From the NCBI GenBank assembly GCA_963978905.1, contig OZ022256.1, forward strand, positions 9,407,501 to 9,471,500: 64,000 nt of DNA, given 5' to 3'. Below, piece by piece: positions 11,508 through 39,694 of this stretch. This stretch comes from Trichostrongylus colubriformis. Its lineage: Eukaryota; Nematoda; Chromadorea; Rhabditida; Trichostrongylidae. Below the pieces are notes generated by a model. It was given only the letters and a program-made list of their open reading frames with translations, had not been told where the DNA came from and did not search any database. How positions within the stretch are numbered: the stretch's first letter is position 1; each line of letters starts with the position of its first letter. The position numbers and the translations under genes are program-made.

Positions 11508-11616
11508 CCGAAATTATCAATAGTGAATACTATTTTACCTGGATAACTACGTGAGGCATCCTCCGAAATTGTCAGTAGTGAATAATATTTTACCTTAATC
11601 TTGTGAGGCATCCTCA
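11508..11616. repeat. Two-copy tandem repeat, period 55 bp
   Basis: CCGAAATTATCAATAGTGAA at 11508 and CCGAAATTGTCAGTAGTGAA at 11563 start two diverged units, both ending GTGAGGCATCCTC. It abuts the S repeat directly. Confidence 0.75.
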
Positions 11617-12284
11617 ATGCAACTCCGCTGTCAAGCAGCGCTTTATAGATACGAATGCTGTTTTTGTTCTACGGAGGTTCGTGGGCCTTTTCTTTAACTA
11701 ATCTACTCTCTAGCTACGGAATTGTAGAAGTCATAAAATGCTCACATGCCTGGCCTAGGGAACATTTCTCTGAAGAATGAGGGTAGAGTTTGAATTGAGT
11801 GGATGCCGCTGCTCTTTATATGCGTTCCCTTTCTGTCTTTGTGAGCAGGATACCCACGATAATCTCCGTGGGTGTTTGGCATAACGCATTGTTTGAACAA
11901 TTTATAATCTCCGTTACATTCTATGATGTCCAATGATATGCTTATCCACTGCATAGGCGAATTATTCATCTGATTCAGTGTCACATCTGTCTCGTCGCAT
12001 ATAATGATGAAATTTGGCTCGCGCCTCTGCATACATTGCAGTGACCACACTGGAAATTGATCTTTTTACTGCAATCGACTTATGTGCTCTGTATAGCGCC
12101 ATAGAATAGAGGGTATCATCGAAGTCAGGTGAAACCTTTGATGAGAGTGATGAGCCACCTGCATCCTGGAGTCACCTTACGAAAAAAGGGCAAAAAAGGT
12201 TAGGAGAGAGCTGCTCTGTTCACTGGGAAGTGCAGTAACGTACTCACTGTTCACTAGATTGTTGAACATTCAGAGGCCACTGAT

Positions 12285-12665
12285 CACTTGCACCGTGGAA
12301 CATCCTTTCAGTGCTATCTGCAACTTGTAGCAGGAGACTAGTGCACGGCGGATCCTTGAAGCGGGAGCGGCGTGCGCATGCCCTATCTGATAGCCACGAG
12401 AGAACATCTTGTTAGGCCGACCATTACTCCAATTACATCTACTCCCCTTCCCACACATCTACTTCGAAGGTAGGAGGCATGGCGCATACCGTGAGCAAGG
12501 ATTGCGAACATTGAGGTGTTGGTTTTACCGCACCATTATCAGGAAAACTGTTTAGGAAGCATGGGGCTGCTTCTGAAGAGCTCTCGAACGCTCTCTGTCC
12601 GACGCTGTCACGCTCATAATGGCAAAAAATTTTCTTCGGCATTACCTCGACTCAAATATCTGAAG
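12285..12665. repeat. Dispersed repeat T, copy 1
   Basis: Shares with 42405-42695, in the same orientation, the segment CTATCTGATAGCCAC, a spaced CCAATTRYATCTA motif, and GTCACGCTC followed by AAAAATTTTCTTC. Minus frames in both copies are open but differ too much to establish a shared protein. Nature unknown. Confidence 0.55.
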
Positions 12666-13819
12666 ATCTAAGCAACGTACAAAAGAGTTTGAAAGCGCGT
12701 TAGTTAGAGCTAAGTCTCGAGTTTTAGGAAAACTCCTCTGGCCGCAAAACATCCGGCACGAAAGAAGTCGCAGTCTATTTCGGAGCGCTTGACAGGGTGT
12801 GGCCTACGGTTTTAGGTGAGAGTGTATCATACTCTCTCACCCCGCACTCTCACTCTGACCACACACCCTCACTCTCGCCACTTAGGTCACGCTCTATCAA
12901 GCACTTCGAAATGGACTGTATGACTGTTAGTTGCATTTTCCTCAAAAAAATCCTCGACTCACGTATCTCTCCATTTCTGAACATTTGGAACAACTAGAAA
13001 GCAAGTTTGGTCTCAAACGATGAGCAATGACAAAAGCTATGAACGTTCGAACAAGGTCACTTTTCGTGATTTTCAGGCATTTTTGTCGGTTAGCGCGCTC
13101 CAGTTGGCGCGCCGCGACGCAGCCGTCGGCCTGCTTTACTTCTTGCTTGCGACCGTGATTTTAATGCTTTTGCTTTCCTAACTGATGTCTTTGGTTTTCT
13201 TTTATTAAAGCTTCGCCTAATGTTTTGTCGTTGTCATTGTAGCTTAGTAATTTATGTTTTTTTTTCAGGAGCGCGATATCCACACGTCGAGAGAAGCGGA
13301 AAAGCTGTTTGAAAGGAGGTTTGTTAGTTTCCTCTCAGATTTTGTGATGATATAACCTTCATTTTATTGAAATTGGTTTCTCGTTTCGATATTCTCATTG
13401 AAGCTCAATATTATAAATGTTTTTTTCAGAAGCGAAATGGAATAAATTTATGCAAAGTGCTATCATAAACCAAGGGTGAATTGGAAAAACGGTCATGTCA
13501 CCAAATTATGTAAATGAGATAAAAATATCCTGAAAACAAGCTCAGAATAGCGAAAAAAGTGAATTGAACAAAAGTAGGCGTGGATACGGTCGCCGCCCTT
13601 CTTAGGCAATCACACGCGATTTCCACCAAGGGCAGTCAACTCGCCTCACTCGCAGCTCGGCGCCGCGCGAATGTTGACTAAGGGTACACACCCGAAAACC
13701 TCAGGTCTCCAATGACCCTATGACGAGAAAAGAGGAGTATCAAAATCGGTTTGACTGACAGCATCTATACCCAGATCATCTGCCGGAACCTGGAATGAAT
13801 AGGCTTCATGGCTTCCCGT

Positions 13820-13848
13820 GGGGGGGGGGGGGGGGGGGGGGGAGGGGG
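13820..13848 (+). repeat. G23 homopolymer tract
   Basis: Twenty-three consecutive G (13820-13842), one A, then five more G. Potential G-quadruplex former; exact length may be affected by sequencing or assembly. Confidence 0.85.
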
Positions 13849-15492
13849 TACTAGACTGGTGGGGAAAGAAAGATAGAGTCCACCGGTCGCTACCAGATAA
13901 ATAAGTCTGCTTTGTTGGCGTATCCGATTTCAAATCCATATTAACATAAGGGTAGAGTGTTGTAGTGTGGTTGCAGATGTGCTAAGTTATCGTTGTGAGA
14001 ACTCCTGCGGGATCAGTGAGGTGCATGTCTAGGATCTCAACCAGGGTCATGTGTGACGTCGAGAAAAAGGTTTTAGAAACCCCATATCTCGAAATGAAAG
14101 CGTCGCCGACCATGGGTTATGTGCTCGTCCTCTTATGACAGAGGAGAAAGATTAAAAGTCATACAAGTTGTGCGGTAGAGATAAAGTATGAGGAAGACTG
14201 GTAAAAAAAGTCAGAACGTTGCCGGGTCGCTATTGCAACAACGTTGTGCCGATAATGATTGAGCGCGGTATCTTCCCAATAGTAAATTTGAGCATTTTTG
14301 AGTACTTGTAACTTTATTAAAACTCAATCTTTCCGAGAAATGTAAACTGTTTTCGTAGTAACTCCCTCAGCCCAGTCTATAATGCAGTAATAATCGCTGC
14401 GTATTTCTCTATATGCAAATTCAGTCCTTGAAAAAGTCTCGAAGTGACTCACTCCAATTGAACGCAGCTTGTTGCAAACTTTACTTTATGAGTGTAAATT
14501 CGCGGCGCAGAATCTGCATAATTTCCTATTACTGATACCTCTTTGAACTCTGTCATATATTCAAAAACGCAGAGGTTATCTCAAAAAAAAAGCAGTACGG
14601 AAGGGTAATTGACTTTGGCTCACCTCGCTTCGGGATGCGCCATGCATGAAGATTCCATTCACATTCGTAGTGAATGCAAACGCTTTCTCGGTCCGTGTAG
14701 TGGCTCACCAGCACCAGTTTACGTGCTTGCAATCGTAGTTAGATTTGGAAGAAGTCCATAACAGCTAATTTTTCATTTTCATTCCATAGCTTATTGAGTA
14801 TTCAGCCACGCTGTTACACGTGGATAGATATCGCTCCTCACGACTGATCGGTGAATGTCGAAGACCCTTTTATATGTGTTTTCGGTACAAAAGGCCAACT
14901 GGAGGGTGATTCTGCTGGTCTCCGTTGTGGAACGCACCATGCGTGAGGTGTTCCACAATTCATTAGGTTAAATGGTACACTTCTCTTGGTCGTCTTGGAA
15001 TTGTGAATTGTGAACAGGGCGTCAAATATCGATAAAGCAAGAGCAAGGCTCGTACCACACCATACGTTATGCGTGTTTGGTTACAGAAGCTTGACGTCTT
15101 GTTCACAGACCACCAATCCAAGAGCGCCAACAAAACAGCGTGCCCTTTGACTCTGCTCATCTTTTGCGTTGTCCATGCGCTCTTCTCTCCACAATGTCGT
15201 CTCAGCACTTACCTCCTAGAAATGTGACATACCTTGTTTTCTATTTGTGGGCGCTTTCTGTATGTCCTTCGATTTTTAAATGATGATTAGATTGAATATT
15301 AGTTTCGTTTTGAAGGAAGCTTTGTGACACTGTCACTTGAAGAGAAGAGGCCGTAAACAAAGATTGATCAAAACAAATATATATTTGCAATATTTGAAAT
15401 GATGATCAAATGTACAAGTAAACACATCAAATGTCTGATAAAAGAGCATTTAACCACGTCTGAAAGCCGGCGATAGTCATGGGCCATCGGGA

Positions 15493-31042
<15,550 letters not shown>

Positions 31043-31065
31043 GGCTGCCGGCTCACTAGCGCTTA

Positions 31066-31077
31066 TCACTCACTCAT
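31066..31077 (-). promoter_or_regulatory. Minimal upstream ORF before cmk-1
   Basis: ATGAGTGAGTGA encodes Met-Ser-Glu-stop and ends 23 nt before the proposed cmk-1 ATG at 31042. It matters only if the mature 5' end lies beyond 31077, which is unknown. Confidence 0.35.
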
Positions 31078-32854
31078 ATCCTCGAGCACATGGTGGCTGG
31101 AATGACTCGGCCCAACGAGCCCATCACTCTCTGGCTGTCTATGGCGTGTTAAACGCGCTTTCACCTTGTCGCATGACCATCGCTCATAAATCAAAGCTGT
31201 GAAGCAATGGGATTTGGTGGAACGAGGGAAAATGCAAAGAGCTAGTGATGGTGGTGATGGATGAAAATGCGTTCCCATAATTATTGGCTAGGAAACGAAA
31301 TGAATTACATCAATGCTCAGGTTGAGACGGCATGGGACGGAACGAGATTTCCTGCAATTAATCAAAAGTCACCTCACTGAATTCATGGGCCACCAAGACG
31401 TCATGACAGTGGAGAAAAAACGTTTCATTGAATCCGCCCCGCGAATCAATGGCTGATTGTTGGAAAAATAGTGCACGAAAATTTCGTAAACCTATCAACT
31501 CTCGAGATCGATATGTTAGACGGAATACTTCAAAAGGAGCACAAAAGGAATAAGAAATTCTATACTGTTCTGAGTAAAACGTAACCTAAGGCGACAACCC
31601 GTTTGAATTCCCGCCACAAATCTTTTGGGCTGTTGTCGGAGAGAGGTGCACACGGCACTCATTGTCAGCTCGAGGTGAAAAGCGTTAGGATAGCATTAGC
31701 GCCCCAAAGGTGCTTTCTTTAACGCCGGTTTCGCTGTAGATTACTGCTTTTGAGCTGAAATGTTCCTTCACAGAAAGCAGTGCTTTCAAATAAATTTCCG
31801 TTATTTCCCCCCACCCTCCCCTTCCGGTGCTTTCGATATCCCATACACTTGTATGGCAAATGACCACCCTAACCTTGCACTCTACAGTGCCCCATCGGAA
31901 GTTGTTGATTTTCCACAACTTTCCAAAAAACCCATCTTAATGGCGTTGGAGCAATATATGCAAGTTACCAATCCATTTGAAAAAAAAACGAATTAGCTCG
32001 TCATCAAGGAGTCCAGTGTCTCTGAAATTCATGGGGATTTTGCAAGCTCACCAGAGAAATTCCTTTTCAGGTTATCGACTAGAACTTGCGACAGAGAGCC
32101 GCGTTCATGCTTCGCGATCTGAGCTTAACGTTCGCGGTACGCACGAAGCCCCGTACCAAATAGACTCTTCAGTGGTGTTCATTCGCAGTCATTAATCCTT
32201 TCTATGCGATCATCACCTGTACTCTACGTGAAAACGCGAAGTATGAACGCAAATATTCCGTACATCATTCAAGATTTTGCAGGATTTTTCCAGTCGGATG
32301 AGTTTGAGTCCGAAATGAAGGGTGTAACCTTTCAAAAGTTTTTCTTATACATTTACAACAAGTCCTTCTCATGGACTTGACAATGTGAGTCGTTGTCGGC
32401 AAGCTTTGATGCAGGTCATTATATTCAATAACCATGCAAATTAGCGCTCATTGGTGTCCATGAAAAGTACCTATAGTTTTTCTAATTCCTGTCTTTCCTT
32501 TAACACAAGAGGCATTCACATTTTTCAGGGAGCAAGCCAAATGTTGAATCTCGATCAATCATGCTCTCCATTTCTTCAGTGACTGCTATTCAATGCCAGA
32601 TGGACACCTGGTAGACAAGAACGGACGCACACATGGATGAGCTTCAGAATCCTTCCGTAGGGCAAATAGGCATCCAAGGAACCATCATTGTTGCCCCCGG
32701 AAGACAAATCATGGCGCATCCTGAGCGTTCAATGCTGTGCCATTTACTCTTGCTTCTTCTTCCGAGGCATTTTATCATATACAGAGAGCATTAATTGAGA
32801 ATCAAATCAAATGCGTGGCTTATACCCGTTTTTTTACTTAAAATGATAAAACTT

Positions 32855-33282
32855 AAAGAAATCGTCCACGGAAAATGAGTTTTTGTGTTACCCATGTATT
32901 TATGTTGTATTTGCCTAATGTTGGCCTCATGCAAAATTTCACGCAAAAAAATGTGACCTGGCTGAGATACAGCACCGCAAAGTGCGGTCCCAGTGGGCGG
33001 GGCTTCCCTGTAAAAGCCTCGTACCGCGTCCGCCGTGGTCGGAGACGCATTGTAGGAACAGAAGGTCACGTAAACAGTCCTACTCTCCATTCCCAACGGC
33101 GGCGGAAGACGGGACGAGGCTTTTACACGGAGGCTCCGCCCACTGGGAGCGCACTTTGTGGTGCTGTATTTCAGCCAGATTCACATGTTTTCGCGTGAAA
33201 TTTTGCATGAGGCCAACATTAGGCAAATACAACATAAACATATGGGTACCACAAAAACTCATTTTCCGTGGACGATTCCTTT
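32855..33282. mobile_element. Palindromic MITE P, copy 2
   Basis: Same family as 24836-25264: arms begin AGAAATCGTCCACGGAAAAT and end with the complement CGATTCCT, with a GC-rich centre (33000-33110). The right flank CCTTTAAGC and left flank ACTTAAAG allow a TTAA target duplication. Both strands show long open frames only because the halves mirror each other. Confidence 0.8.
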
Positions 33283-33408
33283 AAGCATTGGCTTGTCCCG
33301 AAGCCTCATGTTGATCTGAATATGTATTGAAAGCGTCAAAAAGGCTTTTTGAGTTTTTGGATTGTTTTTTGCAAGTGTCACATTGTTCAATACTTATTAA
33401 AATAATAG

Positions 33409-33627
33409 GTGCTATCGCAGTGAGAGGGGATGGGGGCATCTTATAAAAAGTTACAATCTTGGAAGGACCCTTGAGAGCTCAATCTGCACAGTCTGGCGTA
33501 TATTTGTGTCTAAGCCTCAGTGGAGGAAAGAAGAGGATTCCTTTCACGTTTTAAGCTTAAGTAAAAAATAATGTTTATAGTGGTATGCCCTCACCCCCCC
33601 CCCCCCCTCCCCTGATTGCGAGAGCAA
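33409..33627. repeat. MITE related to 1941-2136, inverted copy
   Basis: Begins GGTGCTATCGCAGTGAGAGG and ends ATTGCGAGAGCAAC, and includes CATCTTATAAAA and GTGGAGGAAAGAAG shared with copy 1. A run of 14 C lies at 33594-33607. Confidence 0.6.
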
Positions 33628-34172
33628 CAAATGGTGGTAATACCTATAACAATTACAATGCTAAACAAGTATGATGTCATTATTATTCCACTCATCCTTA
33701 CACCACGCTTTACATTTTGTCATAGTTCCGGAAAATAAGAAAAGAAAAGGCTCAGCTGTGCGTTATCCATCATCTCAACAGCGCCACGTACAGCTTCCCC
33801 CTGGAATCGCAATAAGATGGAGACATGAAGGATAGCGTCGTGTGATAAATAGCTTACGCACAGGAAATTAGATGAGTCGCCGTCAATCTCAGCTCTCAGC
33901 GTCTAAAAATGGATCTATCAACGGAGGAGCAATGTAGGGAGGGAGTCATTGGGACGATATGTTCTGTGTCAATGAATGAATACTTCGGAAAAGATTTCTT
34001 CAAGTTGAAAAAACTTTAAAATATGAAAATAGCAAAATGAAATTATCATTATCAAAGTCCAAACTATCAAAACTAATAGAAGAAATGCTAATAGGCATGA
34101 GCTTATATATTTAAAAGATGAAGAGTCTTGTCTTCTTTTGTTTACATTACCTCAGCTCCTACGACGGACTTG

Positions 34173-34225
34173 TTACTTTACTAGCTGAAGTTACAATTCT
34201 ATTGTAACTTCAGCGAGTAAAGTAA
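34173..34225. repeat. 25-bp-arm hairpin with 3-nt loop
   Basis: Arms 34173-34197 and 34201-34225 are complementary except for one base (TAGCTG against CAGCGA), with loop TCT. Immediately followed by TGTAAAGTAAAGTAAAGTAA, a short tandem of the arm's end. Could extrude as a cruciform or be a transposon end; no partner end was found. Confidence 0.85.
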
Positions 34226-34554
34226 TGTAAAGTAAAGTAAAGTAATAGTTTGCCGCATTTTTCAAAGGAACTGGAAAAAATTTGGGTTGGGGAGTGTTTA
34301 ATATTTAGTTGGGAAAATAGGATGAAACGACTAAGAACTCGAAAAATGGGACCCTTTCATTGATTGTCATCGAGAAAGCGCGCATTTTCGAACCCTTGGC
34401 ATAACTGAAAGGGTGGAGCAACGACCATGCCGAGTGAGGACCGTGGCTCTACCTCTGCACTTTTATTCGCCGTCCACTCCACACGCACCACCGCTAGGTC
34501 TCTGAGCACTTTTGCGTTGAGAGTTCCGTTGGCCAAGGGTTTGAAAGAACACCT

Positions 34555-34700
34555 TGATTTCACGACAGCGGTAGGAGTAGTTCGGGTTAAACATAGAAAG
34601 ACAGCTGGCTATGAAAGTCGAGGTTCTTGTCGAAGGAAAGTGAAGAAAAACGGGATGAAATAGTCAGAAAACCAACATAAGTCCCTTTCCCCCTGTTAAT
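34555..34700. repeat. Weak dispersed repeat shared with 48665-48820
   Basis: Both segments contain TATGAAAGTCGAG/TGTGAAAGTCGAG followed within about 40 bp by GTGAAGAAAAACGGGATGAAA/CTGAAGAAAAAACGGATGAAA. Diverged; nature unknown. Confidence 0.4.
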
Positions 34701-35537
34701 TCCGAAAAAGGGCGGGCCACGTTGTAAAGGGGGCGAACCGGGATGATTTAAATGGTAGCGCTTGACAAAGAGGACTCTTTCAGAGCTCGGGGGGGGTGCT
34801 TTTCCACCGGGGAGTTTGCCACATTTACTCCTCGCAGATTCATAGCCTTCATTTGGGTGGTAATTTTATAAGTTCTTATTAGCCACACTGTCCTTAACAC
34901 TGTTTTCGAATAAGTGTAATCTTCAAGCTGAAGGAAGTGTATAGCAGTCAATGAGTCAAGTATCAATTTCAACTAATGCCTCCAGAATTATTGGTTTAAA
35001 AATAATATGTAGATTTGCTGATTTTATTTTCATTTTTTGCTGCGTTTGAGTATACCGCAGCGGAAATGCTCTTCTGCTGTTGCTGCAAATGACGGCTAGC
35101 GAGAATGTTAATCGAGTGTGCTGCTTAGCCTATTTCGCTCTCAGTTTTTTATGACAATATGTGAACAAACGTGCTGACACTACCGACGGCTTCAAGTAAT
35201 AAGGAATGGGTGCTGAGTACACAGCAGAAGCTGAAGCCATACTCTTCTTTGGAATGATTATTCGTCTGATAGTGCCACGAGTAATTCAAGGACCTCAGAT
35301 AAAAGTGAAGGATTAGACAAAAATATCAGTCATATCAGTGGTCAATCCTGAGGTAATGTTGTTTTGGCGAATGCGATCCGTGTTGGAATCCCAAAAAAAC
35401 ACATGAAATCTTTAAAATGTCACGTTATTGCTACAAAATATGGTCAGTGGCACTGAACGCCCTGTCAGCTGCCTTTGTCCATAAAATTGTGGTGTTATAG
35501 AATTGAGTATCATGAGGTGCCCGCAAATAGCTGTTAA

Positions 35538-36058
35538 CCCATAACGGACGGTGCGCCACATGGTCACGCGACCCATAACGGACGGCGGCGTTTTTGCGCC
35601 GTTTTTTATCAAATCTTTCGCCAATTTTTATCAATTGAGTCATTTTTGTAACCTTTTTGTGCAGTTGCTACTGATAAAAGGGTCATCACTGTGTAGTGGT
35701 ATCACCTCATGCTGTTATACGCGGTACTTCTCTCTACCTATTACTGCAAAAAAATCATGCATTTCGAGTAGTAAGATGAGCGCGAGGGTTTTCAAATGGG
35801 AAACGGAGCCTATGGATTCTAATGGATTGTTGATTGTAACTAAAAACAATTGTTGTCATTTGTTTGTACAACTAGAAGGGATTGCATTTGAAGTTACTCG
35901 CATAATGTTTGTTGAAAATTTGCGCTGCACCGGTTCTGGAAATATATGTTATTCTTCAATACTTGTAGTGTATACGTGTATAATTGGTTATTTGGAAATA
36001 TGTCGGGAAATATGTTTAAATGTCGGGAGTAACCATGTGGCGCACCGTCCGTTATGGG
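35538..36058. mobile_element. piggyBac-like MITE, 521 bp, TTAA target
   Basis: Flanked by TTAA on both sides (35534-35537 and 36059-36062). Ends are a perfect 27-bp inverted repeat starting CCCATAACGGACGGTGCGCC (35538-35564 and 36032-36058). A partial copy ACCCATAACGGACGG sits inside the left end at 35570. TTAA targets and ends starting CCC are characteristic of the piggyBac superfamily. A 173-codon plus frame starts in the left repeat at 35551 and runs through the right one to 36072; it shows no piggyBac transposase motifs, so the element is treated as non-autonomous. Confidence 0.88.
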
Positions 36059-36062
36059 TTAA

Positions 36063-39000
36063 GGATCATTGATGAATCACTGCACTACAACTACAGTAAT
36101 CTTGGGCGTATAATAAACTGCTCTTGCCCCTAATGCACGCAACACGCGCTACCTTATAAGTCAGTAGGTACCTTTTGGAAGTTCGGCTATGCGAAAGTGC
36201 GCACATGCGAAATTGCCCTTCGTGGCCAGACTGGCGAATCTGAGCGGAAACTTGGTGTTCACCTAAGGTTTCGAAAAAAGGAGACAGTCTCTTAACAAAA
36301 CTTCACTACAGGTGTAGCGTAGCTACCAGGGTTACTGTAGCTGGAGCTGTGGTGGCCTGTGCCTCGTATAACAAAGTCTCATACTTGTGGTCTTCGTGTA
36401 GATGTTCCGATAACCCAGCTGATGGTACCTAATCTATCTAAGCTTACCTAAATGTGAACGCTTGGGAGTCGTGAACTGTTTGAATCCTGCTGTTCTGGTC
36501 CAATGACGGGTGGCGTGCACTCCCATTCTCACTGTGCAAGGATGAAATCCTCTATCAGAGTTCGCCCAAGCCAACCAACCCTCCTATCCCTCCAGTCTCG
36601 GTGATCTGGTACCAGACTCGTCTGAGAAGATAAAAGCACTGACTCAAATGGAACTAGAATATGCAGCGCATTCCAAAATAGGAACAAGAAAAAGGAAGAA
36701 CTTCAGCCCTTCTTTTTTTACTGTTCCACATAATTTTTGAATACTGAACTCCGAATAAATTTACTCTTCTGTGCGTACTTTCATAAATAGATTTTTCAGT
36801 GCCAGGCAGCGAACGGAAAAGGGGGAGCTTTGTTTAAGTATCCTTTCATAGCTGTATCACAAGAAAACTCTTTATTCTTATTTGTATTGTTAAGTGTAAC
36901 TGTGACGGTGTTACCGTAGCCATAAATATCAAAGATTCCGGAAACTCCCCTAGCATTAATTTCCCCAGGGTTCTATGCTAATAATATTTTCCATAAACTA
37001 CATCATATACACAAACACGTGCTATTTATTCAGGATATTGACGCATGTAGTTGTATGCAACCAATGGATACGCCTATACTCATAACAACATTCACAATTC
37101 AGCGAACGTGTTTGGGAATATATGAGGTGCAAGGAGGTGGAGGGGGTGTGAAGCGAACAGGGGGACTTGCTCTCCTATAAAAGCAGTTCATCAACTCATA
37201 GAATTGTAATGTTGCACTGATGATAAGAATGCCTTGAATTATCCACTAAAAGGTACTCGTTGACTCTTTCAGTTTCAAAGTACGACACACACCGCGATTA
37301 GGTCAAAAAAACTGTTCACTGAAACTTCGCCTATAGGAGCTATCTTGGGTGCTAACACGAATATGACATCCGCTTGGCGTTGACGCCTATTTGGTGCAAT
37401 TACACAATTGGTTGTAGTGCGACAACTGTGCTGTGGTGCGACAACTCGCTTTCACCAAAATCGGGGAAACTTAGCCAAGGGGGGAGGGGGGCAAGGGGGT
37501 GGTTCACGACTATGGAGTCCGTATGAAGCGCTAGCGCCGTTCAGTTTCACTACGGTGGTGGGTCTCGAGTCAAAAGGCGTCCACGCTGAGAACCAATGTC
37601 TCATCCGTGATAGACATTCTGAATAGCCCCAGATGACAATTATAAACGAAATTGATGGAAAGCAGTTGTTGCAATTTCGTCCATTTGCCCCAAACTGGGG
37701 CCAACATCGAAAACGGTCGTCATATTCGTGATCAGCACCCCAAATAACCTGCCTGGGCGAGTTTTCAGAGAAAAATAATTTCTTTCGACCAACTCGGGGT
37801 GTCTGGAGTAGGGATAGTTGAATAGTGCCGAAAGCGTCACTCACTAGAGCAGAGGGCGTGCAGCTCTTTTGGAACTGAGCAACTCAGTGTGAACGTGAAT
37901 CAGGGAAATCAAAGAAATCATGCTATTTCTGGGCCAGTCTTAACGAGAGGGTGTGTGCTACTCGGACAAAAAATGCGCGCTGCGGCTTCGTGCGTGCGAC
38001 GCGATGGTGCGAGCTATGAGCACCGTACTCGATGGCACCTGAAGCGGTGGTGGTGCTCTACGCCTTATTCTATTCGTAACTTCTTTGAACTAATATAACG
38101 TCCTTCTCACACCATCTCGTTGCGCGTCAAACGCTGCTACTCGGATTTTCCGTCCCAACGACACACAGACCCGAACGACGTCGGACGACGAGCGCAGTTT
38201 TTCCTACAGCGAGGAATATGCCATTAGCATCAAATGATTTTCTGTATCAAGAAAAGCAATCTGCAAGATGGCATTTCCGAATTAATTAATTCAACCACAC
38301 CGATAAAGGAAGAAGAGAGTACATTCAGGATATCGTATAATACCATTTAGCATTGAACTACTCTAATGGTTTATGTTATTAACCCTCGAATTCGATAGAT
38401 ACAAAGAAGAGCAAAGAATCAGTAGAAGTCAAGAAAGCATAGCAAAGAAAATAGGCCTCCCTAGTACAGAGCTCTAGAAAAGGAAGTGTTCTCCCACCCA
38501 GCAACCACAGCCCCTTCAGGATCCTCTAATGTCTAACCCTGAATGAAGCTCAAATTCAAGCTTTATGTTCTTGAAAATTAGACTTCAACGCATCTTGTTC
38601 TCCTTTATCAACTGTCTGATTAGGGTAAACGTGTACGAAATAGAATTTCTCTGTATTTATGCTGTATTAGCTCAAAAAGAGCCGCATGCAGAGCTTCAGT
38701 TTACTGTTCCGAGCTTCAGATCATACCGAATAATTCTCCCTTCGAAATTCAAAGATAAGCTTTCTTTTTGAAGGCAACCTCACCTTATGTGAGGCAATCG
38801 TACTAGATGAAGGCGTGAAGTTCATACATCAAAATTTCCATACGAGTTAAATTCCATTCCTTTTCAAACGTTTTGCAGTTCGCAGCAACTAGTCAGCTCG
38901 CTGAGATCCCCATACAGGTGTTGAAAGTCCAACAAAGATTTTCCACTGTACTGGCCAAACGAACAGGATGACATGGTAGTTGTGATTGGTAGTTCACTGA

Positions 39001-39418
39001 TAATACTAGATCTTTAGATCTGTGAAAAGGCACAGACTTTCTCGGTTTTTTTACCGATAGTTTCGCAATTCGTAAAATGAAAAATGGTTCTCAGTAAATA
39101 CCATCAGTCTGTGAAAGTGAACTGCCAGTAATTGCAATGCCTCCCTTTTGTTGTCTTTTATTTCTTATTGAAATTACAGTGTTGACACTGAAGACTTTTT
39201 ATAGAACTTTTTATAGAACTACTATGTTATTCAATTCGTTTTGTTAATACAGTGGCATATCATTGTGAAAGGCCTATCAATACCTGTCTAGGGAATCCCA
39301 TAGAGGTAGCTAAGTGCTACGAGATTGAGGGGTCAAGAAGTGTAGAACGGCAAAAAGGTTGAAAAGGAATGATAATTCCACTGGTGGTTATGACGTATGG
39401 ACTTTATACATAACTCAG
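36063..39418. other. Intergenic, no gene seen
   Basis: Short frames on both strands, including a proline-rich minus frame opposite a G-rich stretch at 37480. No known domain, splice-linked exon series or RNA gene recognised. Confidence 0.4.
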
Positions 39419-39694
39419 TTACAGTTCACCGAAACAGTCAAAATTTTCTTGAGTTAAGTAAGATCGTTGAAATCTAAAAAAACATGTTTTCAACCAATCA
39501 TAAATGATGACCACCATAACAAATAGTTGAACTGATACCAAAACGATCAATATGATCACCGAAGAATTAACTTGATGTCCATTCAGTTTTGAATAGTTTA
39601 GCAGCTCTGCGGGTTGTTGAGCTATGTTGGAGCAGCTTTGCCTCCTTGTTACAATTATAGAGTTACAGTGAGTGCCCAGTGGCACTTTAGGCAT
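39419..39694 (-). CDS. Hypothetical small single-pass membrane protein (weak)
   Basis: A 91-codon frame with ATG at 39694, containing one clear hydrophobic segment (SSVIILIVLVSVQLFVMVVI, residues about 44-63) followed by WLKTCFFRFQR, a positive flank that fits a membrane anchor with the C terminus inside. No homologue was recognised, no splice signals are needed, and no polyA signal was found close by. A chance open frame in AT-rich DNA is a real alternative. Confidence 0.2.
   Translation of the reverse strand: MPKVPLGTHCNSIIVTRRQSCSNIAQQPAELLNYSKLNGHQVNSSVIILIVLVSVQLFVMVVIIYDWLKTCFFRFQRSYLTQENFDCFGEL

Larger units (their letters stand above)
9881..15492. other. Intergenic, repeat-bearing, no gene seen
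   Basis: Between repeat R1 and the cmk-1 stop codon. Contains the small repeats listed separately (9927, 11450, 11508, 12285 and 13820) and otherwise only short overlapping frames. The cmk-1 3' untranslated region should lie immediately left of 15493; I found no clean AATAAA on the minus strand there. Confidence 0.45.
31078..35533. other. Intergenic, cmk-1 upstream region, no gene seen
   Basis: Expected to hold the cmk-1 promoter. No convincing TATA box was found near the start. Contains the repeats listed at 32855, 33409, 34173 and 34555. Confidence 0.4.

Noticed and set aside
32875..33284. Plus and minus frames of about 100 codons
   Set aside because: They arise from the two mirror-image halves of palindromic MITE P.
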